Source: an uncultured Oscillibacter sp. (lineage in GTDB: Bacteria > Bacillota > Clostridia > Oscillospirales > Oscillospiraceae). From it: 35,965 nucleotides of DNA. This document shows, piece by piece, positions 15,962 to 24,320 of the stretch; positions within the stretch are counted from its first letter, which is position 1, and each line of letters begins with the position of its first letter. The DNA lies in contig CAJUDW010000025.1 of the NCBI GenBank assembly GCA_910584995.1, positions 1 through 35,965 on the forward strand, read 5' to 3'. The position numbers and the translations under genes were made by a program. Under the pieces are notes generated by a model. The model worked only from the letters and a program-made list of their open reading frames with translations, did not search any database and was not told where the DNA came from.

Positions 15962-16180
15962 TCACAGGTTGATGATGCAGTCCGGCTCCACCTTCTTACA
16001 GACGGCCACCACTTCCTTCATGATGTCGTCAAACCGCCCGTCGTCGGCGTCAATGGTCATCTTCTGCGCCATGAAACTCACCGTGGCGTCATTGACGCCG
16101 TCGATCTTCTTGATAGCGTCCTCCATTTTCGCGGCGCAGTTGGCACAGTCCAGATCCGTCAGTTTGTAACGCTTTTTCAT
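15962..16180 (-). CDS. Stand-alone HMA metallochaperone domain
   Basis: 72 residues, one heavy-metal-associated domain. The metal-binding loop is LDCANCAAKM (CxxC), followed by the usual GVNDATVSFMAQKMTID beta strands. It probably delivers metal to, or regulates, the ATPase encoded just downstream, which lacks this domain. The start at 16180 is chosen because GGAGG lies about 9 bases upstream; the in-frame ATG five codons earlier overlaps that site. A repeat element separates it from the sensor gene. Confidence 0.9.
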   Translation of the reverse strand: MKKRYKLTDLDCANCAAKMEDAIKKIDGVNDATVSFMAQKMTIDADDGRFDDIMKEVVAVCKKVEPDCIINL

Positions 16181-16220
16181 TGCTTTTTCCTCCAAAAAAT
16201 ATGTTGATATGCTTTAAGGA

Positions 16221-16374
16221 CCTGTATCCACCGGCGGGGGATGCCGGACGGCCAAGGGGGTTTGCTGTCCTGCAAGGGAAAATCCCGGGGATGCTGGATG
16301 TATTTCGGGATTTTTTTCCCGGGGCAGGGCCGCAAAAGGCCCGCCCGGACGGCGTCCAACACCTGTAAATACAG
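16221..16374 (+). repeat. Dispersed 154-bp repeat, copy A
   Basis: Aligns along its full length, about three quarters identical by eye, to the complement of 24563-24717. Shared blocks include CTGTCCTG, GATGTATTTCG and GCAGGGCCGCAAAAG. The ends are CCTGTAT and ATACAGG, short terminal inverted repeats, and the right end contains the hairpin CCTGTAAATACAGG. No coding capacity. It is inserted between the sensor and HMA genes, antisense to them. Confidence 0.72.
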
Positions 16375-16390
16375 GGCCTAAGGGGATCGC

Positions 16391-16753
16391 TTACTCGCTC
16401 ACATGTTCCAGCCCCTGGTTGATGATGGTCCGGACATGGCTGTCCGCCAGGGAATAGAAAACGGTTTTGCCCTCCCGCCGGGATTTCACCAGCCGGACGT
16501 TTTTCAGCGCCCGCAGCTGGTGGGAGATGGCGGACTGGGTCATGCCCAGAAGGGCCGCGATGTCGCACACGCACATCTCCGCCTCAAAGAGCACGTACAG
16601 GATCCGGATGCGGGTGGAATCCCCGAAAATGCGGAACAGTTCCGACAGATCATATAAGGTGTCCTCCCCCGGCAGGCCCTGCCGCACTTTTTCCACAAGG
16701 TCTTCGTGGGCATGCATAAAGTCGCAGCACTCCACATTGTAGCGGTCTTCCAT
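16391..16753 (-). CDS. ArsR/SmtB-family metal-sensing repressor (CadC-like)
   Basis: 120 residues, winged helix-turn-helix. It carries both known metal sites of the family: an alpha3N-type thiolate set (Cys9, Cys10 and the Cys61/Cys63 pair in EMCVCDIA, cf. ELCVCDL of CadC) and an alpha5-type site (Asp104, His106, His117, Glu120). The recognition helix is TQSAISHQLRALKNVRLV. Such proteins release DNA when Cd, Pb or Zn binds. The start at 16753 has AAGGAG 7 bases upstream. The adjacent chaperone and pump are its likely targets, and a matching operator sits on its promoter. Confidence 0.94.
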   Translation of the reverse strand: MEDRYNVECCDFMHAHEDLVEKVRQGLPGEDTLYDLSELFRIFGDSTRIRILYVLFEAEMCVCDIAALLGMTQSAISHQLRALKNVRLVKSRREGKTVFYSLADSHVRTIINQGLEHVSE

Positions 16754-16784
16754 ACCCCGGCTCCTTCCTTGTCAACTGAACAAT

Positions 16785-16833
16785 TGAACGATTGCTCATA
16801 TATTCATTATACATGCGGGCTTCCGTTTGTCAA
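16785..16833 (-). promoter_or_regulatory. Promoter and metal-repressor operator of the efflux module
   Basis: Minus-strand promoter TTGACA (16828-16833), 16-base spacer, TATAAT (16806-16811). Directly downstream at 16785-16798 is the imperfect palindrome TGAGCAATCGTTCA (minus-strand reading), resembling the TGAA-type 12-2-12 sites of SmtB/CadC repressors, placed over the expected start of transcription. Confidence 0.75.
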
Positions 16834-16853
16834 CCCCCTATTTTCAAAAAGTG

Positions 16854-16882
16854 TGGAAAAGCGGAAAAATCTATGGTATACT
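16854..16882 (+). promoter_or_regulatory. Promoter of the thioesterase gene
   Basis: TGGAAA (16854-16859), 17-base spacer, TATACT (16877-16882). The -35 is weak. Confidence 0.55.
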
Positions 16883-16965
16883 GTGCCCTGTTCGCAAAAG
16901 GACGGGATGCCGCGGGACAGTGTTTCCGGGCATGGTGACGACAGGTTTGGAAGGAGGAATTCCCA

Positions 16966-17370
16966 ATGAGCGAAGAGACGCTGGCGCAGGAACAGGCCCG
17001 GCTGGAGAAGGACGGCTTCAGCAGGTACAACGGCTTTGAACTGGAGATAATGGAGCAGGACCGGGTAGTTTACCGGCTGGATATCGGCCGGAACAGCCTG
17101 AACCCCTACGGCATGGTGCATGGCGGCGCCCTGTATACCATGGCGGACGACGCTGCCGGTGTGGCCATCCACACGGACGGGCGGCACTACGTAACCCAGA
17201 CCGGGACGCTGCATTTCCTCTCCAACCGCCCGCAGGGCGTGATCCGGGCGGAGGGCCGGGTGCGCCGCCGGGGGAAGCAGACGGCCTTTGCGTCGGTGGA
17301 GATCACCGATGAGCAGGGGGCGCTGCTGGCCGCCGGGGACTTTGTGTATTTCTGCATTGACCCGGCATAA
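16966..17370 (+). CDS. PaaI-type hotdog-fold thioesterase
   Basis: 134 residues. The signature LNPYGMVHGGALYTMADDAAGVAI holds the HGG motif and the catalytic acidic residue of the PaaI/YbgC-like hotdog thioesterases, which hydrolyse acyl- or aryl-CoA. The later strands (VTQTGTLHFLSN, GVIRAEGRVRRRGKQTAFASVEITDE) complete the fold. The substrate is unknown. GGAGG 8 bases before the ATG supports the start. It is a single gene with a promoter upstream and a long perfect palindrome after it. Confidence 0.9.
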   Translation: MSEETLAQEQARLEKDGFSRYNGFELEIMEQDRVVYRLDIGRNSLNPYGMVHGGALYTMADDAAGVAIHTDGRHYVTQTGTLHFLSNRPQGVIRAEGRVRRRGKQTAFASVEITDEQGALLAAGDFVYFCIDPA

Positions 17371-17391
17371 CGCCGGAAGGGTAAAACCTAT

Positions 17392-17431
17392 ACAGGCTGT
17401 CAAAAGTCCCCGGGGACTTTTGACAGCCTGT
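17392..17431. terminator. Perfect 40-bp palindrome between convergent genes
   Basis: ACAGGCTGTCAAAAGTCCCC (17392-17411) is followed without a gap by its exact reverse complement (17412-17431). It lies between the ends of the convergent thioesterase and thiI genes. The centre has the form AAAAG-CG-rich stem-CTTTT, usable as a terminator from both sides. The TGTCAAAA core is shared with the inverted repeat at 797-836. Confidence 0.75.
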
Positions 17432-17456
17432 CATGTTATTGCGGCGTCTTCCGATT

Positions 17457-18635
17457 TTACGGCTTTACCCGGATCCACGTCTCCCCTGCCAGGGCTCGAT
17501 CTACCAGGGCCTCCACGTCCAGGACGGCTTCCGCCTTCCGGACCTCCTCCAGGTTTGGGCGGGTGGCCGGATGCCGGGGGGTGAATACGGTGCAGCAATC
17601 CTCATAGGGCAGGATAGAGGTCTCGTAAGTGCCGATTTCCCGGGATATCCGGATGATCTCTACCTTGTCCATACCGATCAGGGGCCGGAGTACCGGCATG
17701 TCCGTCACATCCTCCGTGACCCCAAGGGCCATCATGGTCTGGCTGGCCACCTGGCCCAGGGACTCCCCGGTGATCAGGGCCTTTGCCCCTGCCTTCTTCG
17801 CCACGGCCTGGGCAAGGCGCATCATGAACCGCCGCATAATCAGGGTGAAATACTCCTCCGGGCAGTTTTTCCGGATCTCCTCCTGGATTTCCGTGAAGGG
17901 TACGATATGGACCAGCATCCGGCCGCACCAGGCGGTCAGCAGCTGGGCCAGTTCCAGCACCTTGTCCTGGGCCTGCTGGGAGGTATAAGGCGGGGAGACG
18001 AAGTGGATCATCTCCAGTTCCACCCCCCGGCGGGCCATCATCCAGGAGGACACCGGGGAATCCAGGCCGCCGGAGAGAAGGCTGACGGCGTGGCCGCCCA
18101 TGCCCACCGGCAGGCCCCCTGCGCCGGGGACGGCGGGGCCGTGGACGTAGGCATGCTTCTCCCGGATCTCCACAAAGACCGTCAGATCCGGGTGGTGCAC
18201 GTCCACCGGCACCGACGGGAACGCCTCCGCCAGATCGCCGCCCACTGCCTGGGAGACCTGGATGGAGTTCAGGTGGAAATGTTTATCCGCCCGCTTGCTC
18301 TCCACCTTAAAACTCTTTGCCCTGGCAAACTCTTCCGCCAGATAGCTTTTGGCGGTCTCCACAATGGACTCCACCGTTTTCTCGCAGGGCACCGCCCGGG
18401 CTACGCTCACCACGCCAAACACCTGGCGGGCTGCCCGGTACGCCGCCTCTATGTCGCACCGGCCCTCCAGGGGCTCCGCATAGATGGTGCTCTGGCGGAC
18501 ATAAATCTGAAAGCTGCCGCAGCGGCGCAGGCGGCGGCGGACGTTGGTGACAAGGCGATCCTCAAAGGATTTGCGGTTCTGGCCCTTCAGCACCACTTCG
18601 CCCAGCTTCAGCAAAAGCATTTCTTGTTGATTCAT
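17457..18635 (-). CDS. thiI: tRNA 4-thiouridine synthase ThiI
   Basis: 392 residues, the short form without a rhodanese domain. It adenylates U8 of tRNA and accepts sulfur to make 4-thiouridine. Domains: N-terminal ferredoxin-like region (LLLKLGEVVLKGQNRKSFE), THUMP domain (about 60-165) and PP-loop ATPase with LLSGGLDSPVSSWMM. The conserved YEDCCTVFTPRHP motif is present, with the Cys used in sulfur transfer. Lacking rhodanese, it needs a dedicated cysteine desulfurase, which is not next to it. The start at 18635 is 5 bases after the comM stop, so the two form an operon. Confidence 0.96.
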   Translation of the reverse strand: MNQQEMLLLKLGEVVLKGQNRKSFEDRLVTNVRRRLRRCGSFQIYVRQSTIYAEPLEGRCDIEAAYRAARQVFGVVSVARAVPCEKTVESIVETAKSYLAEEFARAKSFKVESKRADKHFHLNSIQVSQAVGGDLAEAFPSVPVDVHHPDLTVFVEIREKHAYVHGPAVPGAGGLPVGMGGHAVSLLSGGLDSPVSSWMMARRGVELEMIHFVSPPYTSQQAQDKVLELAQLLTAWCGRMLVHIVPFTEIQEEIRKNCPEEYFTLIMRRFMMRLAQAVAKKAGAKALITGESLGQVASQTMMALGVTEDVTDMPVLRPLIGMDKVEIIRISREIGTYETSILPYEDCCTVFTPRHPATRPNLEEVRKAEAVLDVEALVDRALAGETWIRVKP

Positions 18636-18640
18636 AGCGA

Positions 18641-20158
18641 TTATCCCTTCAAAATATCCGTGTTCCGGTATTGGATGGCCTCCGCCAGATGGGCGGGGCC
18701 GATGTCTGCCGCGCCGTCCAGGTCGGCGATGGTCCGGGCTACCCGCAACACCCGGTCATGGGACCGGGCCGTGAGGCCCATGCGGTCAAAAGCGCCCTGC
18801 AAAAGCCGCTCCCCTGCCCCATCCAGGCGGCAGAAGGCGCCTACCATGGCGGGGGGCATCTGGGCATTACAGAGGACACCTGTCCCCGCGAAGCGCAGGG
18901 CCTGTACAGCCCGGGCCGCGTCCGCCCGGGCTTTCACGGCGGCGGAGCCCTCCGGCGTCTTCCGGCGGCGCATGGCCTCATACTCCACGGAGGGGACGGA
19001 AACATGGAGGTCAATCCGATCCAGCAGGGGGCCGGAGATTTTCTCCACGTACCTGGCGGCGTCCCGGGGGGAACAGGTGCACCTGCCGGAGGGGTGCCCC
19101 CGCCAGCCGCAGCGGCAGGGGTTCATGGCGCAGACCAGCTGGAACCGGGCGGGGAACCGCTCCGTCCCCCCGGCCCGGGAGACGGTGACAGATCCGTCCT
19201 CCAGGGGCTGGCGCAATGCCTCCAGGGCGTCCCGGCGGAATTCCGGCAGTTCGTCCAGGAACAGTACGCCGTTGTGGGCCAGGGAGATTTCCCCGGGCCG
19301 CATCTGGGGGCCTCCTCCCGCCAGGGCAGCGGCGGAAACGGTGTGATGGGGGCTGCGGAAGGGGCGGCGGGTCAGAAGGGGGCGCCGGGGGTCTGTCTGC
19401 CCGGCCACGGACCAGATGCCAGAGGACTCCAGGGCCTCCTCCCGGGTCATGTCCGGCAGGATGGAGGGCAGGCGCTTTGCCAGCATGGACTTCCCGGAGC
19501 CGGGAGAGCCAATCATCAAAAGGTTGTGGCCGCCTGCGGCGGCGATTTCCAGCGCACGCTTTACATTCTCCTGGCCCATCACGTCTTGGAAGTCGGGGGG
19601 CACCGCTTTCTCCCCCGTCATCTCCGCCGGGACAGCGGAAGGAAGGATCCGCTCCTCCCGGAGATGGGCCGCCAGGGCGGCTACATCCGGTACACCATAT
19701 ACCGTGAGGCCTCCGGCCAGGACGGCTTCGGCGGCGTTGTCCGCCGGGACAAAAAGGCGGCGTACCCCGGCGTCCCGGGCGGCCAGGGCCATAGGCAGCA
19801 CACCGGCCACCCCCCGGAGGGCCCCGGTGAGGGACAGTTCCCCCAGAAAGGCCGCGTCCTCCGGCGGCGGAGGCAGTGCGCCGCTGGCGGCCAGGATGCC
19901 TACGAGGACCGGGAGATCATACATGGTTCCGGCTTTTTTCCGGTTGGCGGGGGCCAGATTCACGGTGATGCGGCTGACAGGAAACGTAATCCCGCAATTT
20001 TTCACCGCTGCCCGGACCCGTTCCCGGGCCTCCCGGACGGCAGCGTCCGGCAGCCCCACAATGTCGAAGGCCGGAAGCCCCCCGGACAGGAAACATTCTA
20101 CGCTTACCTCGTATCCCGCCACGCCGTTCAGGCCCAGGGAGCGGGTGTTGATTACCAC
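18641..20158 (-). CDS. comM: YifB/ComM family Mg-chelatase-like AAA+ ATPase
   Basis: 505 residues. It has an N-terminal Lon-protease-like domain (GLPAFDIVGLPDAAVREARERVRAA), a central AAA+ ATPase with Walker A GSPGSGKS, Walker B LFLDELPEF and sensor region, the Cys motif CAMNPCRCGW, and a C-terminal Mg-chelatase domain. ComM proteins act as hexameric helicases that help branch migration during transformation. I chose a GTG start at 20158 (MVINTRSLGLNG) because AAGGAGG lies just upstream and the length then matches the family; the ATG eight codons earlier overlaps that site. Followed by thiI in the same operon. Confidence 0.94.
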   Translation of the reverse strand: MVINTRSLGLNGVAGYEVSVECFLSGGLPAFDIVGLPDAAVREARERVRAAVKNCGITFPVSRITVNLAPANRKKAGTMYDLPVLVGILAASGALPPPPEDAAFLGELSLTGALRGVAGVLPMALAARDAGVRRLFVPADNAAEAVLAGGLTVYGVPDVAALAAHLREERILPSAVPAEMTGEKAVPPDFQDVMGQENVKRALEIAAAGGHNLLMIGSPGSGKSMLAKRLPSILPDMTREEALESSGIWSVAGQTDPRRPLLTRRPFRSPHHTVSAAALAGGGPQMRPGEISLAHNGVLFLDELPEFRRDALEALRQPLEDGSVTVSRAGGTERFPARFQLVCAMNPCRCGWRGHPSGRCTCSPRDAARYVEKISGPLLDRIDLHVSVPSVEYEAMRRRKTPEGSAAVKARADAARAVQALRFAGTGVLCNAQMPPAMVGAFCRLDGAGERLLQGAFDRMGLTARSHDRVLRVARTIADLDGAADIGPAHLAEAIQYRNTDILKG

Positions 20159-20491
20159 AGCGGCCGCCTCCTTTCTTCTCATCCGGCAGATGCCGGCCTT
20201 GTTGGGAAAATGTCGCAAAAATACGGTTCCGCAGGGGGAACCGCTGCTGCCGCAAAGCGGCGGGCCTGCCGGACGGGCCGGCCTGCCCAGGCCCTTCGGG
20301 CGGCGTATTCCCGCATGCGGGCCGGAAAATACAGGCCCGCCGTTTTCCGGCCTGGCCGGTTATAGGAGAAGTTTATCACAAACTGTCTCCAAGTGGAACC
20401 CTTTCTTTGGAAAAGTGCCAAAAAAATGGCCGCTCTTTTGTCCTATCCGCAGAAAAGGAAACTGCTTGTCTAAAAAACCACAAAGCGGCAG

Positions 20492-20527
20492 TTTACACCC
20501 AGGAAATCTTGTGATATAATCAACAAG
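20492..20527 (+). promoter_or_regulatory. PFOR promoter with Rex-like operator
   Basis: TTTACA (20492-20497), 17-base spacer, TATAAT (20515-20520). The bases TTGTGATATAATCAACAA (20509-20526) lie over the -10 and start point. Their halves resemble the Rex sites TTGTGA/TTGTTA and TAACAA in the 18-bp layout of that redox sensor. Promoter assignment is strong; Rex binding is inferred. Confidence 0.72.
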
Positions 20528-20529
20528 TA

Positions 20530-20571
20530 TGAAATTGCGGCAAAACAATTTCATGTCCCGGCAAATTTGCC
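20530..20571 (+). repeat. Structured 5' leader of the PFOR mRNA
   Basis: TGAAATTG/CAATTTCA (20530-20537 with 20546-20553) forms a hairpin at the very start of the transcript. It is followed by the 12-bp palindrome GGCAAATTTGCC (20560-20571) and a GC-rich palindrome. A 5'-terminal hairpin often stabilises an mRNA; no riboswitch was recognised. Confidence 0.5.
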
Positions 20572-20606
20572 GCCGCGGCGGCACATTTATAGGAGGTAAG
20601 AGTTTT

Positions 20607-23600
20607 ATGGCAAGAAAGTTCAAGTCCATGGACGGCAATAACGCTGCTGCGTATGTCAGCTATGCGTTTACGGAAGTGGCGGGGATTTACCCCATCACCC
20701 CCTCGTCGCCCATGGCCGATCTGGTAGACCAGTGGGCCGCCGCCGGTCAGAAGAATATCTTCGGCACTACTGTCAAGGTGTGCGAGATGCAGTCTGAGGC
20801 CGGCGCCTCCGGCACGGTTCACGGCTCTCTGGCCGCCGGTGCGATGACCACCACTTACACTGCGTCCCAGGGCCTGCTGCTGATGATCCCCAATATGTAC
20901 AAGATCGCCGGCGAACTGCTGCCCTGCGTGTTCCATGTGTCTGCCCGCACCGTTTCCACCCATGCGCTGAACATTTTCGGCGATCACTCCGACGTCATGG
21001 CCTGCCGTCAGACCGGTTTCGCCATGTTGTGCGAGGGCAACGTCCAGGAGGTCATGGACCTCTCCCCCGTGGCCCATCTGGCTGCCATTGAGGGCCGCGT
21101 TCCCTTCCTGAACTTCTTCGACGGTTTCCGAACCTCTCACGAGATCCAGAAGGTGGCGGTTTGGGATTACGAGGATCTGAAGGAAATGTGCGATATGGAC
21201 GCGGTGGACGCGTTCCGCAAGCACGCCCTGAATCCCGAACGGCCCAACATGCGGGGTTCCCACGAGAACGGCGATATCTTCTTCCAGCACCGTGAGGCCT
21301 GCAACCCCTACTACGACGCCCTGCCTGACGTGGTGGAAAAGTACATGGGCAAGATCAATGAGAAGCTTGGCACCGATTACCAGCTCTTCAATTACTACGG
21401 CGCCGCCGATGCGGACCGCGTGATCATTGCTATGGGTTCCATCTGCGACGTGGCTGAGGAAGTCATCGACTATATGAACGCCCACGGCGAGAAGGTCGGC
21501 CTCATCAAAGTCCGCCTGTACCGCCCCTGGCGCGCCGACAAGTTGTTGGCAGCCATCCCTGCCACTGCCAAGAAGATCGCCGTGCTGGACCGCACCAAGG
21601 AGCCCGGCTCCCAGGGCGAGCCTCTGTACATGGACGTTGTCACGGCCCTGGCTAACGCCGGGCGGAATGACATCACCGTCACCGGAGGCCGCTACGGCCT
21701 GGGCAGCAAGGACACCCCGCCCCGCAGCGTTTTCGCTGTGTACGAGGAACTGAAGAAGGATGCTCCCAAGCGGCAGTTTACCATCGGCATCGTGGACGAC
21801 GTGACCAACCTCAGCCTGGAGGAGCATCAGGCTCCCAACACCGCGGCGGAGGGCACCATCGAGTGCAAGTTCTGGGGCCTCGGCGGCGACGGCACCGTGG
21901 GCGCCAACAAGAACTCCATCAAGATCATCGGCGACCACACCGACAAGTACGTCCAGGCATACTTCCAGTATGACTCCAAGAAGACCGGCGGTGTCACCGT
22001 CAGCCACCTGCGCTTTGGCGATCAGCCCATCCGGGCTCCCTATTACATCAACAAGGCCGACTTCGTGGCCTGCCACGTGCCTGCCTACATCATCAAGGGC
22101 TTCCCCATGGTGCGGGACGTGAAGCCCGGCGGCACCTTCCTCATCAACTGCCAGTGGACCGACGAGGAACTTGACAAACACATGCCCGCCGTTGCCAAGC
22201 GGTATATTGCCAAGAACAACATCCAGGTCTATACCATCAACGCCATTGACCTGGCCGTTGAGATCGGCATGGGCAAGCGCACCAACACCATCCTCCAGTC
22301 CGCCTTCTTCTCCCTGGCGAAGGTTATGCCGGAGTCCGAGGCTATCCAGTACATGAAGGACGCCGCCACCCACTCCTACCTGAAGAAGGGCCAGGACGTA
22401 GTGGATATGAACCACAAGGCCATCGATGCCGGCGCCACCGCTTATAAGAAGTTTGAGGTTCCCGCCTCTTGGGCCGACGCACAGGATACCGCCAGTGAGG
22501 CCAACCGCGAGGGCCGTCCCGAACTGGTGGAGCAGGTCAAGACCATCCTCGATCCCGTTGGCAAGATGGACGGCGACAGCCTGCCTGTCTCCGCTTTCGT
22601 CAAGCATGTGGACGGCCAGTTCGAACTGGGCGCCGCCGCTTACGAGAAGCGCGGCGTTGCCGTGACGGTTCCCACCTGGGACTCCACCAAGTGCATCCAG
22701 TGCAACAACTGCGCCTATGTCTGCCCCCACGCCACTATCCGTCCCTACGCGCTGACGGAGGAGGAGGCCAAGAACGCCCCTGCCGCCGCCAAGATCGTGG
22801 ACGTCAAGGCCGGCAAGGGCAAGGGCGTGTACAAGTACACCATGGCTGTGTCCCCCCTGGACTGCATGGGCTGCGGCGTCTGCGTGGGCCAGTGCCCGGT
22901 GGATGCGCTGAGCATGGTGCCCCAGGAGCAGGAGGCCGCCCAGCAGGATGTGTTCAACTACTGCGTGGCCCAGGTCTCCGAGAAGAAGGACATGCAGGAC
23001 AACACCGTCAAGGGCAGCCAGTTCCATCAGCCTCTGCTGGAATTCTCCGGCTCCTGCGCCGGCTGCGCCGAGACCAGCTATGCCCGCCTCGTGACCCAGC
23101 TCTTCGGCGATCGGATGTATATCTCCAACGCCACCGGCTGCTCCTCCATCTGGGGCGGACCCGCTGCTACCTCCCCCTACTGCACCAACAAGGACGGCCA
23201 CGGCCCTGCCTGGTCCAACTCCCTGTTCGAGGATAACGCCGAGCACGGCCTGGGCATGTATCTGGGCCAGAAGGCCATCCGGGATGCCCTGGCTGACAAG
23301 ACCCGCGCCCTGATCGCGGTGCCCCACACCTATCAGCCCCTGAAGGACGCCGCCCAGAAGTGGCTGGACACCATGGAAGACGGCAAGGCCAACCAGGAGG
23401 CCACTGCCGAATACGTGAAACTCCTGGAAGAGAGCATCATGTCCGTTGATGACATCGTCGCCTTCACCTCCAGCCCTGACGCCGCCAAGGTCTTCGGCGA
23501 TCAGCTGCCCAAGTTCCAGGCCCACGCCAAGGAACTGAAGGCCTCCGGCGCCAAGCACTGCGACTGCGACGCCTGCAAGCTGGTTGCGGAGATCCTCAAG

Positions 23601-24269
23601 GAGAAGGAATACCTGGCCAAAAAGTCCCTGTGGATCTTCGGCGGTGACGGCTGGGCTTATGACATCGGCTTCGGCGGCGTGGATCACGTTCTGGCCAGCG
23701 GCAACGACGTGAACATCTTCGTCTTTGATACTGAGGTCTATTCCAACACCGGCGGCCAGGCCTCCAAGGCCTCCAACATTGGCCAGGTGGCCCAGTTTGC
23801 CGCTGCCGGTAAGGAAATCAAGAAGAAGTCCCTGGCGGAGATTGCCATGAGTTACGGCTACATCTATGTGGCCCAAATCGCCATGGGCGCCAATCCTGCC
23901 CAGACCCTGAAGGCTATCCAGGAGGCTGAGGCCTATCCCGGCCCGTCCCTGGTGATCGGCTACGCTCCCTGCGAGATGCACAGCATCAAGGGCGGCATGG
24001 TCAACTGCCAGAAGGAAATGAAGAAGGCCGTGGAGTGTGGCTACTGGAACCTGTTCCGCTTCAACCCCGCTGCCGAGGGCGCCAAGTTCACCCTGGACTC
24101 CAAGGAGCCCGCCGGCGGTTATCAGGAGTTCCTGATGAACGAGGCCCGGTACAGCCGTCTGACCCGGGAGTTCCCGGATCGTGCCTCTGCCCTCTTCACC
24201 AAGTCCGAAGAGGCCGCCAAGGCCCGGTATGAGCACCTGCTCAAGCTGAAGGCCATGTACGCGGAGTAA
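20607..24269 (+). CDS. nifJ: Pyruvate:ferredoxin (flavodoxin) oxidoreductase, single-chain
   Basis: 1220 residues. It oxidises pyruvate and CoA to acetyl-CoA and CO2 and reduces ferredoxin. Domain order is standard: N-terminal pyrimidine domain (AGIYPITPSSPMAD), transketolase C-like and gamma domains, a two-cluster ferredoxin domain with CIQCNNCAYVCP (from Cys696) and CMGCGVCVGQCP (from Cys753), then the thiamine diphosphate domain with Cys in SCAGCAE (about 817) and TGCSS (845), GDGWAYDIG and SNTGGQASKAS, and the fourth proximal-cluster Cys in YAPCEM. A short Cys-rich insert CDCDACKL lies before the ThDP motif. The start at 20607 follows AGGAGG; an open frame upstream overlaps the leader. 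Codon use (CGC/CGT Arg rather than CGG) suggests very high expression. Confidence 0.98.
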   Translation: MARKFKSMDGNNAAAYVSYAFTEVAGIYPITPSSPMADLVDQWAAAGQKNIFGTTVKVCEMQSEAGASGTVHGSLAAGAMTTTYTASQGLLLMIPNMYKIAGELLPCVFHVSARTVSTHALNIFGDHSDVMACRQTGFAMLCEGNVQEVMDLSPVAHLAAIEGRVPFLNFFDGFRTSHEIQKVAVWDYEDLKEMCDMDAVDAFRKHALNPERPNMRGSHENGDIFFQHREACNPYYDALPDVVEKYMGKINEKLGTDYQLFNYYGAADADRVIIAMGSICDVAEEVIDYMNAHGEKVGLIKVRLYRPWRADKLLAAIPATAKKIAVLDRTKEPGSQGEPLYMDVVTALANAGRNDITVTGGRYGLGSKDTPPRSVFAVYEELKKDAPKRQFTIGIVDDVTNLSLEEHQAPNTAAEGTIECKFWGLGGDGTVGANKNSIKIIGDHTDKYVQAYFQYDSKKTGGVTVSHLRFGDQPIRAPYYINKADFVACHVPAYIIKGFPMVRDVKPGGTFLINCQWTDEELDKHMPAVAKRYIAKNNIQVYTINAIDLAVEIGMGKRTNTILQSAFFSLAKVMPESEAIQYMKDAATHSYLKKGQDVVDMNHKAIDAGATAYKKFEVPASWADAQDTASEANREGRPELVEQVKTILDPVGKMDGDSLPVSAFVKHVDGQFELGAAAYEKRGVAVTVPTWDSTKCIQCNNCAYVCPHATIRPYALTEEEAKNAPAAAKIVDVKAGKGKGVYKYTMAVSPLDCMGCGVCVGQCPVDALSMVPQEQEAAQQDVFNYCVAQVSEKKDMQDNTVKGSQFHQPLLEFSGSCAGCAETSYARLVTQLFGDRMYISNATGCSSIWGGPAATSPYCTNKDGHGPAWSNSLFEDNAEHGLGMYLGQKAIRDALADKTRALIAVPHTYQPLKDAAQKWLDTMEDGKANQEATAEYVKLLEESIMSVDDIVAFTSSPDAAKVFGDQLPKFQAHAKELKASGAKHCDCDACKLVAEILKEKEYLAKKSLWIFGGDGWAYDIGFGGVDHVLASGNDVNIFVFDTEVYSNTGGQASKASNIGQVAQFAAAGKEIKKKSLAEIAMSYGYIYVAQIAMGANPAQTLKAIQEAEAYPGPSLVIGYAPCEMHSIKGGMVNCQKEMKKAVECGYWNLFRFNPAAEGAKFTLDSKEPAGGYQEFLMNEARYSRLTREFPDRASALFTKSEEAAKARYEHLLKLKAMYAE

Positions 24270-24290
24270 TATCCAAGAGGGATAATACAA

Positions 24291-24320
24291 AAAGGACACG
24301 GGCGAAAGCCCGTGTCCTTT
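24291..24320 (+). terminator. Terminator of the PFOR gene
   Basis: AAAGGACACGGGC, GAAA loop, GCCCGTGTCCTTT, starting 21 bases after the stop. Near-symmetrical, so it can act in both directions. Confidence 0.9.
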
